Below are positions 8,917 to 17,963 of a stretch of DNA of 28,908 nt, piece after piece. Position numbers and translations under genes: made by a program. Position 1 is the first letter of the stretch. Every line of letters starts with the position of its first letter. The stretch is from Obelidium mucronatum (taxonomy: Eukaryota > Chytridiomycota > Chytridiomycetes > Chytridiales > Chytriomycetaceae): NCBI GenBank assembly GCA_025765595.1, contig JAIVFH010000317.1, positions 1-28,908 of the forward strand. Direction: 5' to 3'. The notes under the pieces were generated by a model. The model did no database searches. It had not been told where the DNA came from and saw only the letters and a program-made list of their open reading frames with translations.

Positions 8917-9302
8917 GCGGTTCAAGTACAGTCTGAAGCAGCGGTTCCTGCCTGGGATCTTTATGGCTGTGTGGAGCTGCGGCATGATCATTGGAATATC
9001 TAAGATGTACTCTTTTGAGTCTTCTACGTTCATTTCTCCCTTCCTGTGCGTGCCGCTTGCTCCAATCCCTACGCGCACAAAATGTTGCTGGAAAATTCAC
9101 AATATATGAAAGAAACTTACCACTGCTCTTGGTTGGAATCAGGTTCTTGTACAAGACTGTTACGTTTGTGGTTAACTCCACTTTTGCATGCACAGGGACT
9201 ACTTCTGTACCAGTGGTTTGATCAAACCGCTCACCTTTTTCGCTTCCATGAGCCAACGACATCCACATCAACCACAGCAACAACACTACAACAAGCCACA
9301 CA
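8917..9302 (-). pseudogene. Orphan gene fragment with signal-peptide-like start
   Basis: Read on the minus strand from about 9300, the sequence encodes a hydrophobic leader (VVVLLLWLMWMSLAHG) followed by a polar stretch with VPVHAKVELTTNVTVLYKNL. At 9120 a clean GTAAGT donor opens a possible 33-base intron ending CCAG at 9088. Beyond it two frames look coding: ARRDWSKRHAQEG, continuous with exon 1, and DSKEYILDIPMIMPQLHTA, in another frame. The segment is cut on one side by element copy B (8916) and on the other by the repeat at 9303, so both gene ends are missing. I do not recognise the family. It could be a host gene broken by the insertions or a gene piece carried by an element. Confidence 0.35.
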
Positions 9303-9825
9303 CGTACTATAGCGAGCGGCACTCCCAATTCGGACCCCGATTCGGACTCCTAGTCGGGAAACGATTCGGAGTCCGACTAGGGTCCTAATAGGGCCCTATT
9401 AGGAGCAGTCCTGAATAGGGGCCGAATTGGAATGGCCAATACGCCAATTGGCGCTCCTAGCCGCCCCTTAATGTACTCCTAACCTGTTTCCAGTAGGAGA
9501 TTTCTATTTTTTCCTTGTATTTGAAGGGGTTTTCTTTCTCCTAGTCGGACTTCCGAATAGGGCATAGCATTAAATGAGAAAATGCACATTAACTACTGAA
9601 AACCTTTTAAAAGATGGCTATTAGAACTCCTATTAAGAGCTAACAAATGCTATAAGGACAGGTCCGATTGGCTCATTTGCGATTAGGAGCGCCACTAGGA
9701 CGCCTAATAGCGCCCTATTAGATGCCTAATCGGTCCAGCTCCTAATAGGGTCCGATTCGGACTCCTAGTCGGACTCCTATTCGGGCCCTAATCGGACCCC
9801 GAATCGCGCGTGCCGCTCGGACCCC
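9303..9825 (+). repeat. TCGGACTCC-family repeat, full copy with inverted ends
   Basis: The left end reads CGTACTATAGCGAGCGGCAC. GAGCGGCAC at 9314-9322 is inverted as GTGCCGCTC at 9810-9818. Both ends are packed with variants of TCGGACTCCTAGTCGG, AATCGGACCCCGAATCG and CCCTATTAGGAG in both orientations, whereas the middle (about 9480-9650) is ordinary AT-rich DNA. There is no coding frame. The structure is that of a MITE-like element with long palindromic subterminal regions. No convincing target duplication is visible. The LINE starts directly at its right border. Confidence 0.65.
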
Positions 9826-9853
9826 GGGCTGAAGCCACACTGGTCCCGCCATC

Positions 9854-10624
9854 GTGAGAAAAGCAAGACCAGCCAATCCCAATCAAGGCTCCAACCCACA
9901 ACTCCTAAACAACAACAACGCCACCAATACCAGCACCAGCAACACCAACACCGCAAATGGAATGCCCAACCTCAGCGGAATCCTGGGTGAGTATATTAAA
10001 AAAAGCCAGGTGGAGGAAATAGTGCAAAAAGCAGTACTCAAGGCACTTGGAATGAAAGACGAAGACGACGTCCCCAGATCGGGAGAGGAGACCAAAGGCT
10101 TCAGAAGATGGTGCAAATACGTAGACGACGACCTGCATACGTACGGTAAGCGCCTCGACGAACTTGAAAAGGAGACCGACAACCAAAGACGTGAGAACTA
10201 CGACCTTGACGCCGCAATCCACGGAGACAGAGAGCACAAAGGACTCATGGATAGAATGGAAGACGTTGAGGAAGCGGTCTTCTGCAAAAATGAAACCCCG
10301 GACAAAGACGAGGAAATGGATAACAGTGACGATAACAATGATGACGATATGGACAACAGCAACAGCAACCACGATGGAGACGGCAGCGAAAACGAAGATG
10401 AAGAAAAACCAGCAGCCCACACCGAGCTCAACGAAGACATAGCCGAAAAGGAGGACACTAAAACCAACAGCAACAATGAGGGAAGCAACAACGGAAGCAC
10501 AAACAAAACCTCTGGAGGAAGCGTGACCCCGGTCCCTACATCAAAAAAGAGAGCTGGAGACACTGGGAACGAAAAGGAAGGAAGAAAAAGAAATGCCCTG
10601 AAACAGGCCGAAGAGGCAGAGTAA
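9854..10624 (+). CDS. LINE ORF1 protein (acidic, putative RNA-binding partner)
   Basis: The open frame reaches back to about 9833, but the first in-frame ATG is near 9961 (MPNLSGILGEYIKKSQ), so the protein is probably about 220 aa. The upstream part (N/T/S-rich) would need a non-ATG start. The N-terminal third has a helix-prone segment (SQVEEIVQKAVLKALGMK). A charged central region (DDLHTYGKRLDELEKETDNQ) suggests a coiled coil. It is followed by a very acidic D/E/N tract and a short basic tail (KKRAGDTGNEKEGRKRN). I see no zinc knuckle or RRM. LINE ORF1 proteins generally package the element RNA, and that role is inferred from position only. The TAA stop overlaps the ATG of ORF2. Confidence 0.75.
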   Translation: MRKARPANPNQGSNPQLLNNNNATNTSTSNTNTANGMPNLSGILGEYIKKSQVEEIVQKAVLKALGMKDEDDVPRSGEETKGFRRWCKYVDDDLHTYGKRLDELEKETDNQRRENYDLDAAIHGDREHKGLMDRMEDVEEAVFCKNETPDKDEEMDNSDDNNDDDMDNSNSNHDGDGSENEDEEKPAAHTELNEDIAEKEDTKTNSNNEGSNNGSTNKTSGGSVTPVPTSKKRAGDTGNEKEGRKRNALKQAEEAE

Positions 10625-12460
10625 TGACACCAACAAAACCCAAACAACGTCAAAACAAAAGTCAAAAGGAGACAAATAAAAGTATTATTAACAAATACTC
10701 AACACTCTTTGACTTCAACTTCACAAAAACAATAAATACACCAACAGCGCCCACAACACCCCAAGAACCAGAAGATGCAAACCAACCAATAACAAACAAA
10801 AGGGCAAATCTCAAAAGAAAACAAACCAATGAAACAGAAAGCTTAGAAATAACCAACAAACGCGGCAAAACGGACTCACCAAACGCCACAAAAACCAATT
10901 GTAAAGAAATAAGAAAAACAATTAAAAGGAAAACTGAATCTGTCCAAACAATCCCTCTCAAAAGACACGCCAAAAATCAGAATACTGAGGCAAAGTTGGA
11001 CAATAGACCCAGCGGCAACACAACAATACCCAGCAATAAAGCACTCAAGGTAAGAGAGCTTATTTTGGGAATTAGTAGGGAAGTGCTGAAAAACGGAGAC
11101 CTAACCAACGCCTCAATCAAAATTGTAGAAAAACTAGAAAAGGAAGGGGATTCCTACCCCCAAGGAGGAGGGCCCAGCAGCGAACAGCAACAAATGCTAA
11201 ACAATAAAAGAGCCAACTGGCTTGAACTAAAAATGTATAAAATTTTACAAGACAAAGACGCAAATGGAATCCTCCAAGAAAAGGAACCGGAAAAAGCCAT
11301 CTCCATGTTAAATTATCCTGTGAGACAGATGATAAAAAGAAAAACCAGAGAGGAAGAGGAAACCGCCCAAAGTGGTCCAAGTACAACTGTTAGCGTAGCA
11401 GTCCAAAAGAAAATAGACAACCTTATGACGATACTAGAAATCGAAAGAACTAACTCCAAACAAACCAAGACCACACCAAAAGGAGGAGACGCCTCCGCCA
11501 CCCTAAGTACCCAAAGTACCAACACAAAAAAAAAGACAACACTGCCAACTCCACAAACAACCCCCTCTAAAACGCAAAATGAAGAAGAGTTATATGAAAC
11601 AGAACTACATAATAAAATATACCAGGGAAAACCCAGGCAAATGAGAACCAAACTAGACGAAACCATGCGAGTTGCAACCTACAACTGCAGAGGACTTAAC
11701 GACACAACAATGATCCAGATAATGCAACTCTTAAAAAATCATAGCATAGACATACTCCTTATCCAAGAAACCAAATGCACAGACAAGCACGCGCAAAAGC
11801 TAATAGCCGCATACAAAGGCGACTTCAACGGACTATCCTATTGGACAAACGCAACAGGTACCACGCTAAAAGCGGCAGGTACCGGAATCATTATGACAGA
11901 GAAATGGAACAGACACTTCACTAAATGTGAAAAGACAAGTGCAAGTCCTAATGTCAGTAACACTTACGTTCCGCGAAGGTACTATCAGAGTAATCAACAC
12001 ATACTGGCCATCTGATGACACTGCAGAAAACACAAAAAACACTCTGTCAGCACTTAACAAATGGCAAACTGACGACAAAGGAAGCAGAAAACACATTGGC
12101 ACAATCATTGCAGGAGACATGAATGAAGCCGAAACCACCAATGACTGTAAATCTGAAAAAGTAAACGCCAGACCAGCCAAAAAGCACAGCTTGATCAAAT
12201 GGCTGAGAGAGAGAAACTATGAAGATGCGTATAGAATAATCAATGAGGACCAAATAAGCTATTCATACTTCAAAATGGAAAGAAACAGAATTGTTCAAGC
12301 AAGTAGATTAGACGCCATCTGGCTTGGGCAGAACCTGGCTAACCTCACATCCCAGTGTCAATGCCTGTCAGAAACACTGGACTACAGACACTCCGACCAC
12401 ACACCTGTAATTGCAGACATTGAAATAAATCAGGCTCCTCAAACCTGCAAAGAAACCTAA
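10624..12460 (+). pseudogene. LINE ORF2, N-terminal extension and endonuclease, frameshifted
   Basis: ORF2 begins at the ATG overlapping the ORF1 stop. The first 345 or so residues are a basic, N/K/T-rich extension with no recognised domain. The endonuclease of the exonuclease-endonuclease-phosphatase fold follows from about 11665: TYNCRG, LLIQETKC (catalytic Glu), AGDMNEA (Asp/Asn), SRLDAIW and the C-terminal SDHTPV. This enzyme nicks target DNA to prime reverse transcription. The frame in use to about 11930 ends at a stop at 12015. Endonuclease coding continues in the next frame (VLMSVTLTFREGTIRVINTY) to 12460, so one indel lies at about 11927-11950. A second shift at 12429-12460 leads into the reverse transcriptase frame. 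All expected catalytic motifs survive, so the breaks look recent. Confidence 0.8.
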
Positions 12461-15400
12461 GAAAGAAATAAGGAGAGTTGTCGATCTCGAAAAAGCAACC
12501 AAGGAACACTGGCAAAAATTCCAAGAAAAACTTGACCTAGCCCTAACAGAAAGCAACCTACTTGCAGAACTGGCAGAAGCTACAAACACATGGCAAACTG
12601 AAAAAGGCAACACAGAAAGAATCCAAGAGCATACTAAGATAGCCCAAGACCTGATGAAATGTAGAGAACCCAGCATGACTGAAAACCTGTATGACCCTAA
12701 GGGAAAAGAAGAAGTCATGAAAACATTGGATAAAATTGCCCAAAAACACACTGAACTGGTCACACAAATTGCCCTTGAAATCCTACCTACAAGAGAATGT
12801 GGAAAAGAACACAAGAAACCAGGAATCCACAACCAGTGGATAACACTGTACAGCAACCTGGAAAAATGCATCCAGGAAACGAAGAGGTTTGACAACAAAA
12901 CAGTAATAATAAACAAACAAAATCAAAGAAAACTCCAAGAATCCATGGAGACAACAGAATATGAATGGACCAGACCACAACCTAGCAAAGAAATCGGAAC
13001 GCCACTCGAAAAACTACGAGCAGAAACAAACGCATGGCTCATAGAACAACAAAACGACGTTAGGAAAAAGATGGAACAGGCAACAACACAGGCAATCACC
13101 CAAATGATTGAGGAAAATGTAGCAGCCGCAAGAAACAATAGAATGAATAAAAACACCAAGAGATTCCTCAACAGCGTACTAGATAGGTTCCACAAGATTG
13201 ACCTGGACCGAATCAAAGTCACTGAACAAGATGGAACTAGCTACATAGAATTTGATAGCGAAAAGGTCAAAGAAGAGGTAGCAAAACAAATGAAGGAATG
13301 GTTCCACAGACGACCAGACAAAGAATTTAAAGAAAGCTCCATCTTCCGAGAAGCCTATAAGCCAATAGAAAGCATTGACGAAGAAATATACGAGCCCATG
13401 AAAAATAAAATCACCGAAGAAGAGGTCGGCGAAGCCCTAGCAAACCTAGGAACCAAGAAAGCCCCAGGAACTAGTGGAATAACCAAAGAACTTCTCACCA
13501 GGGGAGGAAAAGAGAACTGGAAACTTGTTGTGAAAATGATACAAATTAGTGAAGAATACATGGACTCACCCACTAGCTGGCTACAAGGTATTATCAATCC
13601 CATTCCCAAAAACCAGGAATGGGGAGCAGACATCTACTCAACAAGGCCCATTGCCCTCCTTGAAACACTATACAAACTACAAGAAATGATCAAAAAGAAC
13701 AGACTGATACCAATCCTTGAAAAGAACAATGTCCTCAAAGGAAGAAACTGTTCAGTTCTCCCTGGCGAACCCACCGACCCAATCCTACACTGTGTCAAAG
13801 CAATCATTGACCACTGCATAGAAACCAAAAAGGAGTGCTACATCCTGTTGAACGACATCAAAAAAGCCTTTGACTCAGTCAGCCCAAGAGCAGTGATGAG
13901 AAGCCACCGAAGAATCAAAATTCCGTACTGCTACTCAGCCTGGAAATACAACACACAACAAAGACTCACCGCAAAAATAAGAACAGCCATGGGAGAAACT
14001 GAGACCATCGAAATTGGTACAATGATCCAACAGGGATTGGTCTTGGCGCCAATTGAATGGAGAATCTTTTGGGACACCATACTGTGTGTAATTGATCAAG
14101 AAACCAAGGGAGTGACCCTGTCAGCAAAAATCAAAACCAAATATAATGGAAGAGATTGGGACACAAAACACCTATCTGAAGACATAGCTGCACTTGCGTT
14201 TGTTGACGACACAAACACAGTAGCAAACAACTGGAAGGAACTGGAAGTCCAAGCGGCACTACTATACGAGTTCCAGGAAGGAAATACCATCACATCAAAT
14301 ACAAAAAAAGTCAAAGTGATAGCAACATCCCTCACATGGGGCGACAAAAGTGAGGTGGAAGTCCTCAGGAAAGATCAAAGTGAAAGAATATTAGGAAACT
14401 ATTTCTCTGCCGATAACCTGAACACCAGGGCAATTGAAGAAATCCAAGCCCAAATCAAAGATATGATCAGTCTGCTAAAAGACAAAAGAATCACTGACAA
14501 AAGCACTGTCATGATTATCAACAACGTACTCCTACAACAAATAAGATACAAGTGGCAAACTGTACCAGTCTGCCCCAAAGACGTAGAACAATGGTTCACA
14601 CCAGTACTAGGACTTGTAAAGCAGAAGGCCAAACAGCCCATCAGCATACCAACAACCCAAATGAAACACACACAACTGTACAACCTCATTGACTGGAACA
14701 ACCTATTCATGTACGACAGCATAAGTAACCTAATGATCCAAGTAAACTCTGAGGATCTGCTCGGTAGAGTAACAAAAATAAGACTTGCAAACCTCCAGGA
14801 AGAACTGGCCCTTCCTCACTGCCCACTAGAATCACCATTTCCCGCCAAGGTGGAAAAAGGAACACACCATCTTGCTGCCACACTGAACAGAATGTTCAGA
14901 CACAACTTGAGCATAATACCAATCAAACACCTCAATAACGAAGGACACACTAAACCTGCGTTTGGGAAGATAGAGGGAGGAGAAACCTCAATGTACCACG
15001 CAATATCAAACTACGTAGTCTATAATGAAGTCAAAATCAGCCTAAAAAAGTGGAACATCCTGTTTGTAGAGCAAATCCTCTGCAAAAACAGCAGGAGAAT
15101 ACTCACCCAACAGGAGATGGCAATAAGATACCCAGGATTTTGTGCCGGCAAAGAGAAATGGTACTCTACAATCACACAAACACTCCAAAAAGCAACAACC
15201 AATGGAACGTCTAGACTAAATGAAATTGCAAAAAAAACCCCAAACCCATTTGCAAATGAGAAATCAACCATGAACCTACTGAACCAAGTAAAAAACGAGG
15301 ATATAGTCTCATGGACAACTACAAATGGAAACACTGAATATGGTCAAGTAGCCAAATGCACACTTATAAAAGGTAAAATGGCATACACACTCAAACACCT

Positions 15401-16814
15401 GAGAGAAGTTTCCTTGGAGGGATGTCATGAGATCAACCCCCATGGCAACTGGGACGCAAACAAAATCCACGTGGCAACATGCTGGGAAAATGAATGCCCA
15501 CAACGCCAAGAGAGCTCCTGCACAGTGGAATGGTGCGGTGAAATACAAAAGGAAAAAACAGAAACAAAAGGGTCCTACAAAGTTACCTTCGCATGCACAA
15601 ACAAACCAAATGTAAGTACTGAAGAAATTGTTATGGACATATGGACAACTGAAAGGACACCCCAAGAAGAAATTGTAATGGAGCTGAACAACTCTGAACA
15701 TCCATCCACCAAGAAAAACCTACCATGGAAAGCGTGGGATTATGGCAACAGCATTGAAGATGGAATGAAAAGAGCTAAGAAATACTTCACATGCAAAGAC
15801 AAACAAACACTTGAGGCAATTGGAACAAGAATTGAAAACACACAAACATATGATGCCATTTACACAGATGGATCACTTAAGACCATTGATGGAGTTCCTA
15901 GTATTGCAGGATCAGTCTACGTGAGGGAAGGAGCCAGCAACGGCAGACAAGCCAACTTCAAACTGGAAGGATGGGCAAACTCAACCAACCCGGAACACAT
16001 AGCAATGAACGCAGCACTCCTAGGATGTGGAAAGCATCAAAACACTATCAACATTGATAACATGGCCGTTATTGGAACATACGAAAGACTAAAAGAACTC
16101 AACTTCAACATACACCCTAGAGAACTGAACAAGAAAGCCAACGTAATGTCGACAGCAATTACCTGCGAAATAATGAAAGAAAGAAGAAGAGAAGGAATAA
16201 CACAACTTCCAGTAGTTAAACACGTAAAGGGACACAGTGGAGAAATAGGAAATGAGCAAGCTGACAGGGACGCCAACGGGGGACACACAGCGCCAATGCT
16301 CACCCAAAATATGCATGCACAATTCAACGTCCAATTCATACTCAAAGCAGATGGAAATCTTATTGAAGGAGCATACCGAAACAACCTAAAAGAAATCACA
16401 AGGATAGCGGCACACCTGGAATGGGTCGAGCAACCCAAACACAAACACATCAAAGAGCTCCAAGACAAAATAGACCTAGGACTCACATTCACTGTTGTCC
16501 AATGTGGGCACAAAGTAACATCACTCTTCACCAGTGAGAAACACAGCCATTACAGAAAATACCTGATTAACTCGATGCATAGACAACTACCAACCCAAAA
16601 AGAAATGAGAAGAAGACACCAAGATCTATACCCAGATGGATGCTGCCGGGTATGTCTATCTGACGAAGAAGAAACCAATGAACACTTATGGAACTGCCCA
16701 GCAATGCAAGAAATCAGGGAGGAAATCATGTCCAACTTCATCAACTCGCTGAGTAAAACAATCAATGAGGAATGCCAAAAAGAAGAAAGTGCAAGCAAGA
16801 AGGCAAAGCACTGA
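12429..16814 (+). CDS. LINE ORF2, reverse transcriptase-RNase H part
   Basis: This is one uninterrupted frame continuing the broken ORF2; its first in-frame ATG at 12654 is probably not a natural start. Reverse transcriptase motifs include TKKAPGTSGIT, LNDIKKAFDSV (motif A Asp), QQGLVLAPIEW (motif B, unusual for the common RQGxPLSP) and LAFVDDTNT (motif C, FVDD). RNase H follows from about 15850: IYTDGS, EHIAMNAALLG, INIDNMAV and VKGHSGEIGNEQAD, so the catalytic acidic residues are present. The C-terminus has a zinc knuckle CRVC...HLWNC common in LINEs of this type. Within ORF2 this part would copy the element RNA at the nicked target and remove the RNA strand. Without the endonuclease half in frame it cannot act as a full ORF2 protein. 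Confidence 0.88.
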   Translation: MRLLKPAKKPKKEIRRVVDLEKATKEHWQKFQEKLDLALTESNLLAELAEATNTWQTEKGNTERIQEHTKIAQDLMKCREPSMTENLYDPKGKEEVMKTLDKIAQKHTELVTQIALEILPTRECGKEHKKPGIHNQWITLYSNLEKCIQETKRFDNKTVIINKQNQRKLQESMETTEYEWTRPQPSKEIGTPLEKLRAETNAWLIEQQNDVRKKMEQATTQAITQMIEENVAAARNNRMNKNTKRFLNSVLDRFHKIDLDRIKVTEQDGTSYIEFDSEKVKEEVAKQMKEWFHRRPDKEFKESSIFREAYKPIESIDEEIYEPMKNKITEEEVGEALANLGTKKAPGTSGITKELLTRGGKENWKLVVKMIQISEEYMDSPTSWLQGIINPIPKNQEWGADIYSTRPIALLETLYKLQEMIKKNRLIPILEKNNVLKGRNCSVLPGEPTDPILHCVKAIIDHCIETKKECYILLNDIKKAFDSVSPRAVMRSHRRIKIPYCYSAWKYNTQQRLTAKIRTAMGETETIEIGTMIQQGLVLAPIEWRIFWDTILCVIDQETKGVTLSAKIKTKYNGRDWDTKHLSEDIAALAFVDDTNTVANNWKELEVQAALLYEFQEGNTITSNTKKVKVIATSLTWGDKSEVEVLRKDQSERILGNYFSADNLNTRAIEEIQAQIKDMISLLKDKRITDKSTVMIINNVLLQQIRYKWQTVPVCPKDVEQWFTPVLGLVKQKAKQPISIPTTQMKHTQLYNLIDWNNLFMYDSISNLMIQVNSEDLLGRVTKIRLANLQEELALPHCPLESPFPAKVEKGTHHLAATLNRMFRHNLSIIPIKHLNNEGHTKPAFGKIEGGETSMYHAISNYVVYNEVKISLKKWNILFVEQILCKNSRRILTQQEMAIRYPGFCAGKEKWYSTITQTLQKATTNGTSRLNEIAKKTPNPFANEKSTMNLLNQVKNEDIVSWTTTNGNTEYGQVAKCTLIKGKMAYTLKHLREVSLEGCHEINPHGNWDANKIHVATCWENECPQRQESSCTVEWCGEIQKEKTETKGSYKVTFACTNKPNVSTEEIVMDIWTTERTPQEEIVMELNNSEHPSTKKNLPWKAWDYGNSIEDGMKRAKKYFTCKDKQTLEAIGTRIENTQTYDAIYTDGSLKTIDGVPSIAGSVYVREGASNGRQANFKLEGWANSTNPEHIAMNAALLGCGKHQNTINIDNMAVIGTYERLKELNFNIHPRELNKKANVMSTAITCEIMKERRREGITQLPVVKHVKGHSGEIGNEQADRDANGGHTAPMLTQNMHAQFNVQFILKADGNLIEGAYRNNLKEITRIAAHLEWVEQPKHKHIKELQDKIDLGLTFTVVQCGHKVTSLFTSEKHSHYRKYLINSMHRQLPTQKEMRRRHQDLYPDGCCRVCLSDEEETNEHLWNCPAMQEIREEIMSNFINSLSKTINEECQKEESASKKAKH

Positions 16815-17202
16815 TTGGGGGTGTTATTTACTAGAGACATACGCTCAGTCCCTTTCCTTCTTCGCAGTGCAGGTTGCAGCTCCAGAGAAATAAGGACTTA
16901 ATGGGATTGCAACACTTGTGAGCAGAAAATTTCTTTCAGAATTTCTATTTTGATTGCCAGAAATTTAATAGAGGCTGTCTTCTTTGTTTCCAAATTTAAA
17001 ATCTTGGGGGATGACCAGAAGATGTCAAACAAGCCAAAAGCAGACAGATTCTCATCATGAGTCTGCCTGCAATCCGTACTGCTTACTAGGCATTAATCTA
17101 GCCTTGAGTCACTGCTTATTTTGCCTTCTTTTAGAGCTTCCATTATTTGTGTTAGTTGATGAAATCAATTAGAGGAAAGCTTATTCTGGTTTTCAGGTGC
17201 AC
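16815..17202 (+). repeat. LINE 3' region and tail-associated repeat, copy B
   Basis: The untranslated tail holds the modules also seen at 2030-2290 but in a different order: CTAGAGACATAYGCTCA and GCAGTGCAGGTTGCA at about 16830-16878, AAGGACTTAATGGGATTGCA at about 16893, and the GACCAGAAGATGTCAAAC / GAGTCTGCCTGCAAT module at 17003-17098. The order differs between copies, so the block has been rearranged or is a composite of small repeats. No coding frame is credible. Confidence 0.6.
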
Positions 17203-17318
17203 GTACTATAGCAAGCGGCACTCCTGATTCGGACACATTTGGCCTCCTATTTGGAAAACGATTTGGAGTCCAACTAGGGCCCAATTCAAGTCCAAATCGG
17301 AGTCCGAATCAGACTAGG
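17203..17318 (+). repeat. TCGGACTCC-family repeat, copy 3 (end only)
   Basis: It starts CGTACTATAGCAAGCGGCAC and continues with GATTTGGAGTCCAACTAGGG and AAATCGGAGTCCGAATC, a diverged form of the 9303 left end. It stops near 17318, where sequence similar to 2303 (GCTGTCTTCTTTGGAAAC) begins. No right end is seen. Confidence 0.65.
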
Positions 17319-17875
17319 CTGGTGGCTGTCTTCTTTGGAAACTAACAAACTCATACATTCATAACCTTGAGTTGCTTCTGTTATTTGAAATCTTGATAAT
17401 TAATGTGAAAGGAGCCAGATATTCTATTTGGTAGGTCCCATAATTGGGTGAAAATCACATACACTCAGTCACTTTGTTTCTTCGCAGCGCAGGTTGCAAA
17501 TCCATGTGGTTTTTATAGGATTTTAATACCTATGGGCAGAAATTTCTTTCTAGGAGGTGTTTGCGTCAAGGACTTTGTTGTCAGCCTTTTTATTTTGATT
17601 GCCAGAAAGAGGCTGACTCTTGCTTGCCAAAAGAACTCTGATGAGCTAGCTATTTGAAATCTTGATGAATAATAAAAAGAGGATGTCAAACAGATTCTCA
17701 TCATAAAACTGCAATTGGTGCTGCTTACTTGGCATTAATCTCTGAATTGCCTGGCCTTGAGTTGCTTCTTTTTGTCTTCTGTTGTTTGGAGCTTCTATAA
17801 TTTGTGTGTTAGTTGGTGTTACTTGGGTGAAAACCACTTGGAGTGACAGGACAGACAGAAAATTGAATAATTATA
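17319..17875 (+). repeat. Tail-associated repeat block, copy C; no gene
   Basis: Modules repeat those of the LINE tail blocks: GTCTTCTTTGGAAAC at about 17330 (as at 2310), ACTCAGTCACTTTGTTTCTT plus GCAGCGCAGGTTGCA at about 17460-17498, and GAGGATGTCAAACAGATTCTC with GCTTACTTGGCATTAATC at 17690-17742. They are more diverged than copies A and B. No open frame has support. The Harbinger-like element is inserted at its right edge. Confidence 0.55.
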
Positions 17876-17878
17876 TAA

Positions 17879-17901
17879 GAGGCTGTTTCAAGTATTTTTT
17901 C
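17879..17901 (+). repeat. Left terminal inverted repeat of Harbinger-like element
   Basis: It starts GAGGCTGTTTCAAGT and ends in a run of T followed by C. All 23 bases are mirrored at 20574-20596. The preceding TAA is the target duplication. Confidence 0.93.
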
Positions 17902-17963
17902 TTCGATCTCTTTTTTGAAAAATAATTGTGAGTCACATCTTTTTTTGATTTTCTGTTTCAAGT

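Larger units (their letters stand above)
9826..16960 (+). mobile_element. Nearly full-length LINE (Tad/I-like) with two ORFs
   Basis: This non-LTR retrotransposon has a short leader, an acidic ORF1, and an ORF2 with an apurinic-type endonuclease, reverse transcriptase, RNase H and a terminal zinc knuckle. That domain order is known from the I and Tad groups. The coding strand is very A-rich. ORF1 and ORF2 are coupled by TAATG. Two frameshifts in the endonuclease half disable this copy, but the reverse transcriptase half is open throughout. The 3' limit is uncertain: sequence shared with 2030-2060 (AAGGACTTAATGGGATTG) runs to about 16930, and no clear poly(A) tail or target duplication is visible. 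Confidence 0.85.

Noticed and set aside
10198..10665. Minus-strand serine/leucine-rich frame opposite LINE ORF1
   Set aside because: It mirrors the acidic, repetitive ORF1 codons and has no independent support. The other long minus-strand frames across the LINE were rejected for the same reason.
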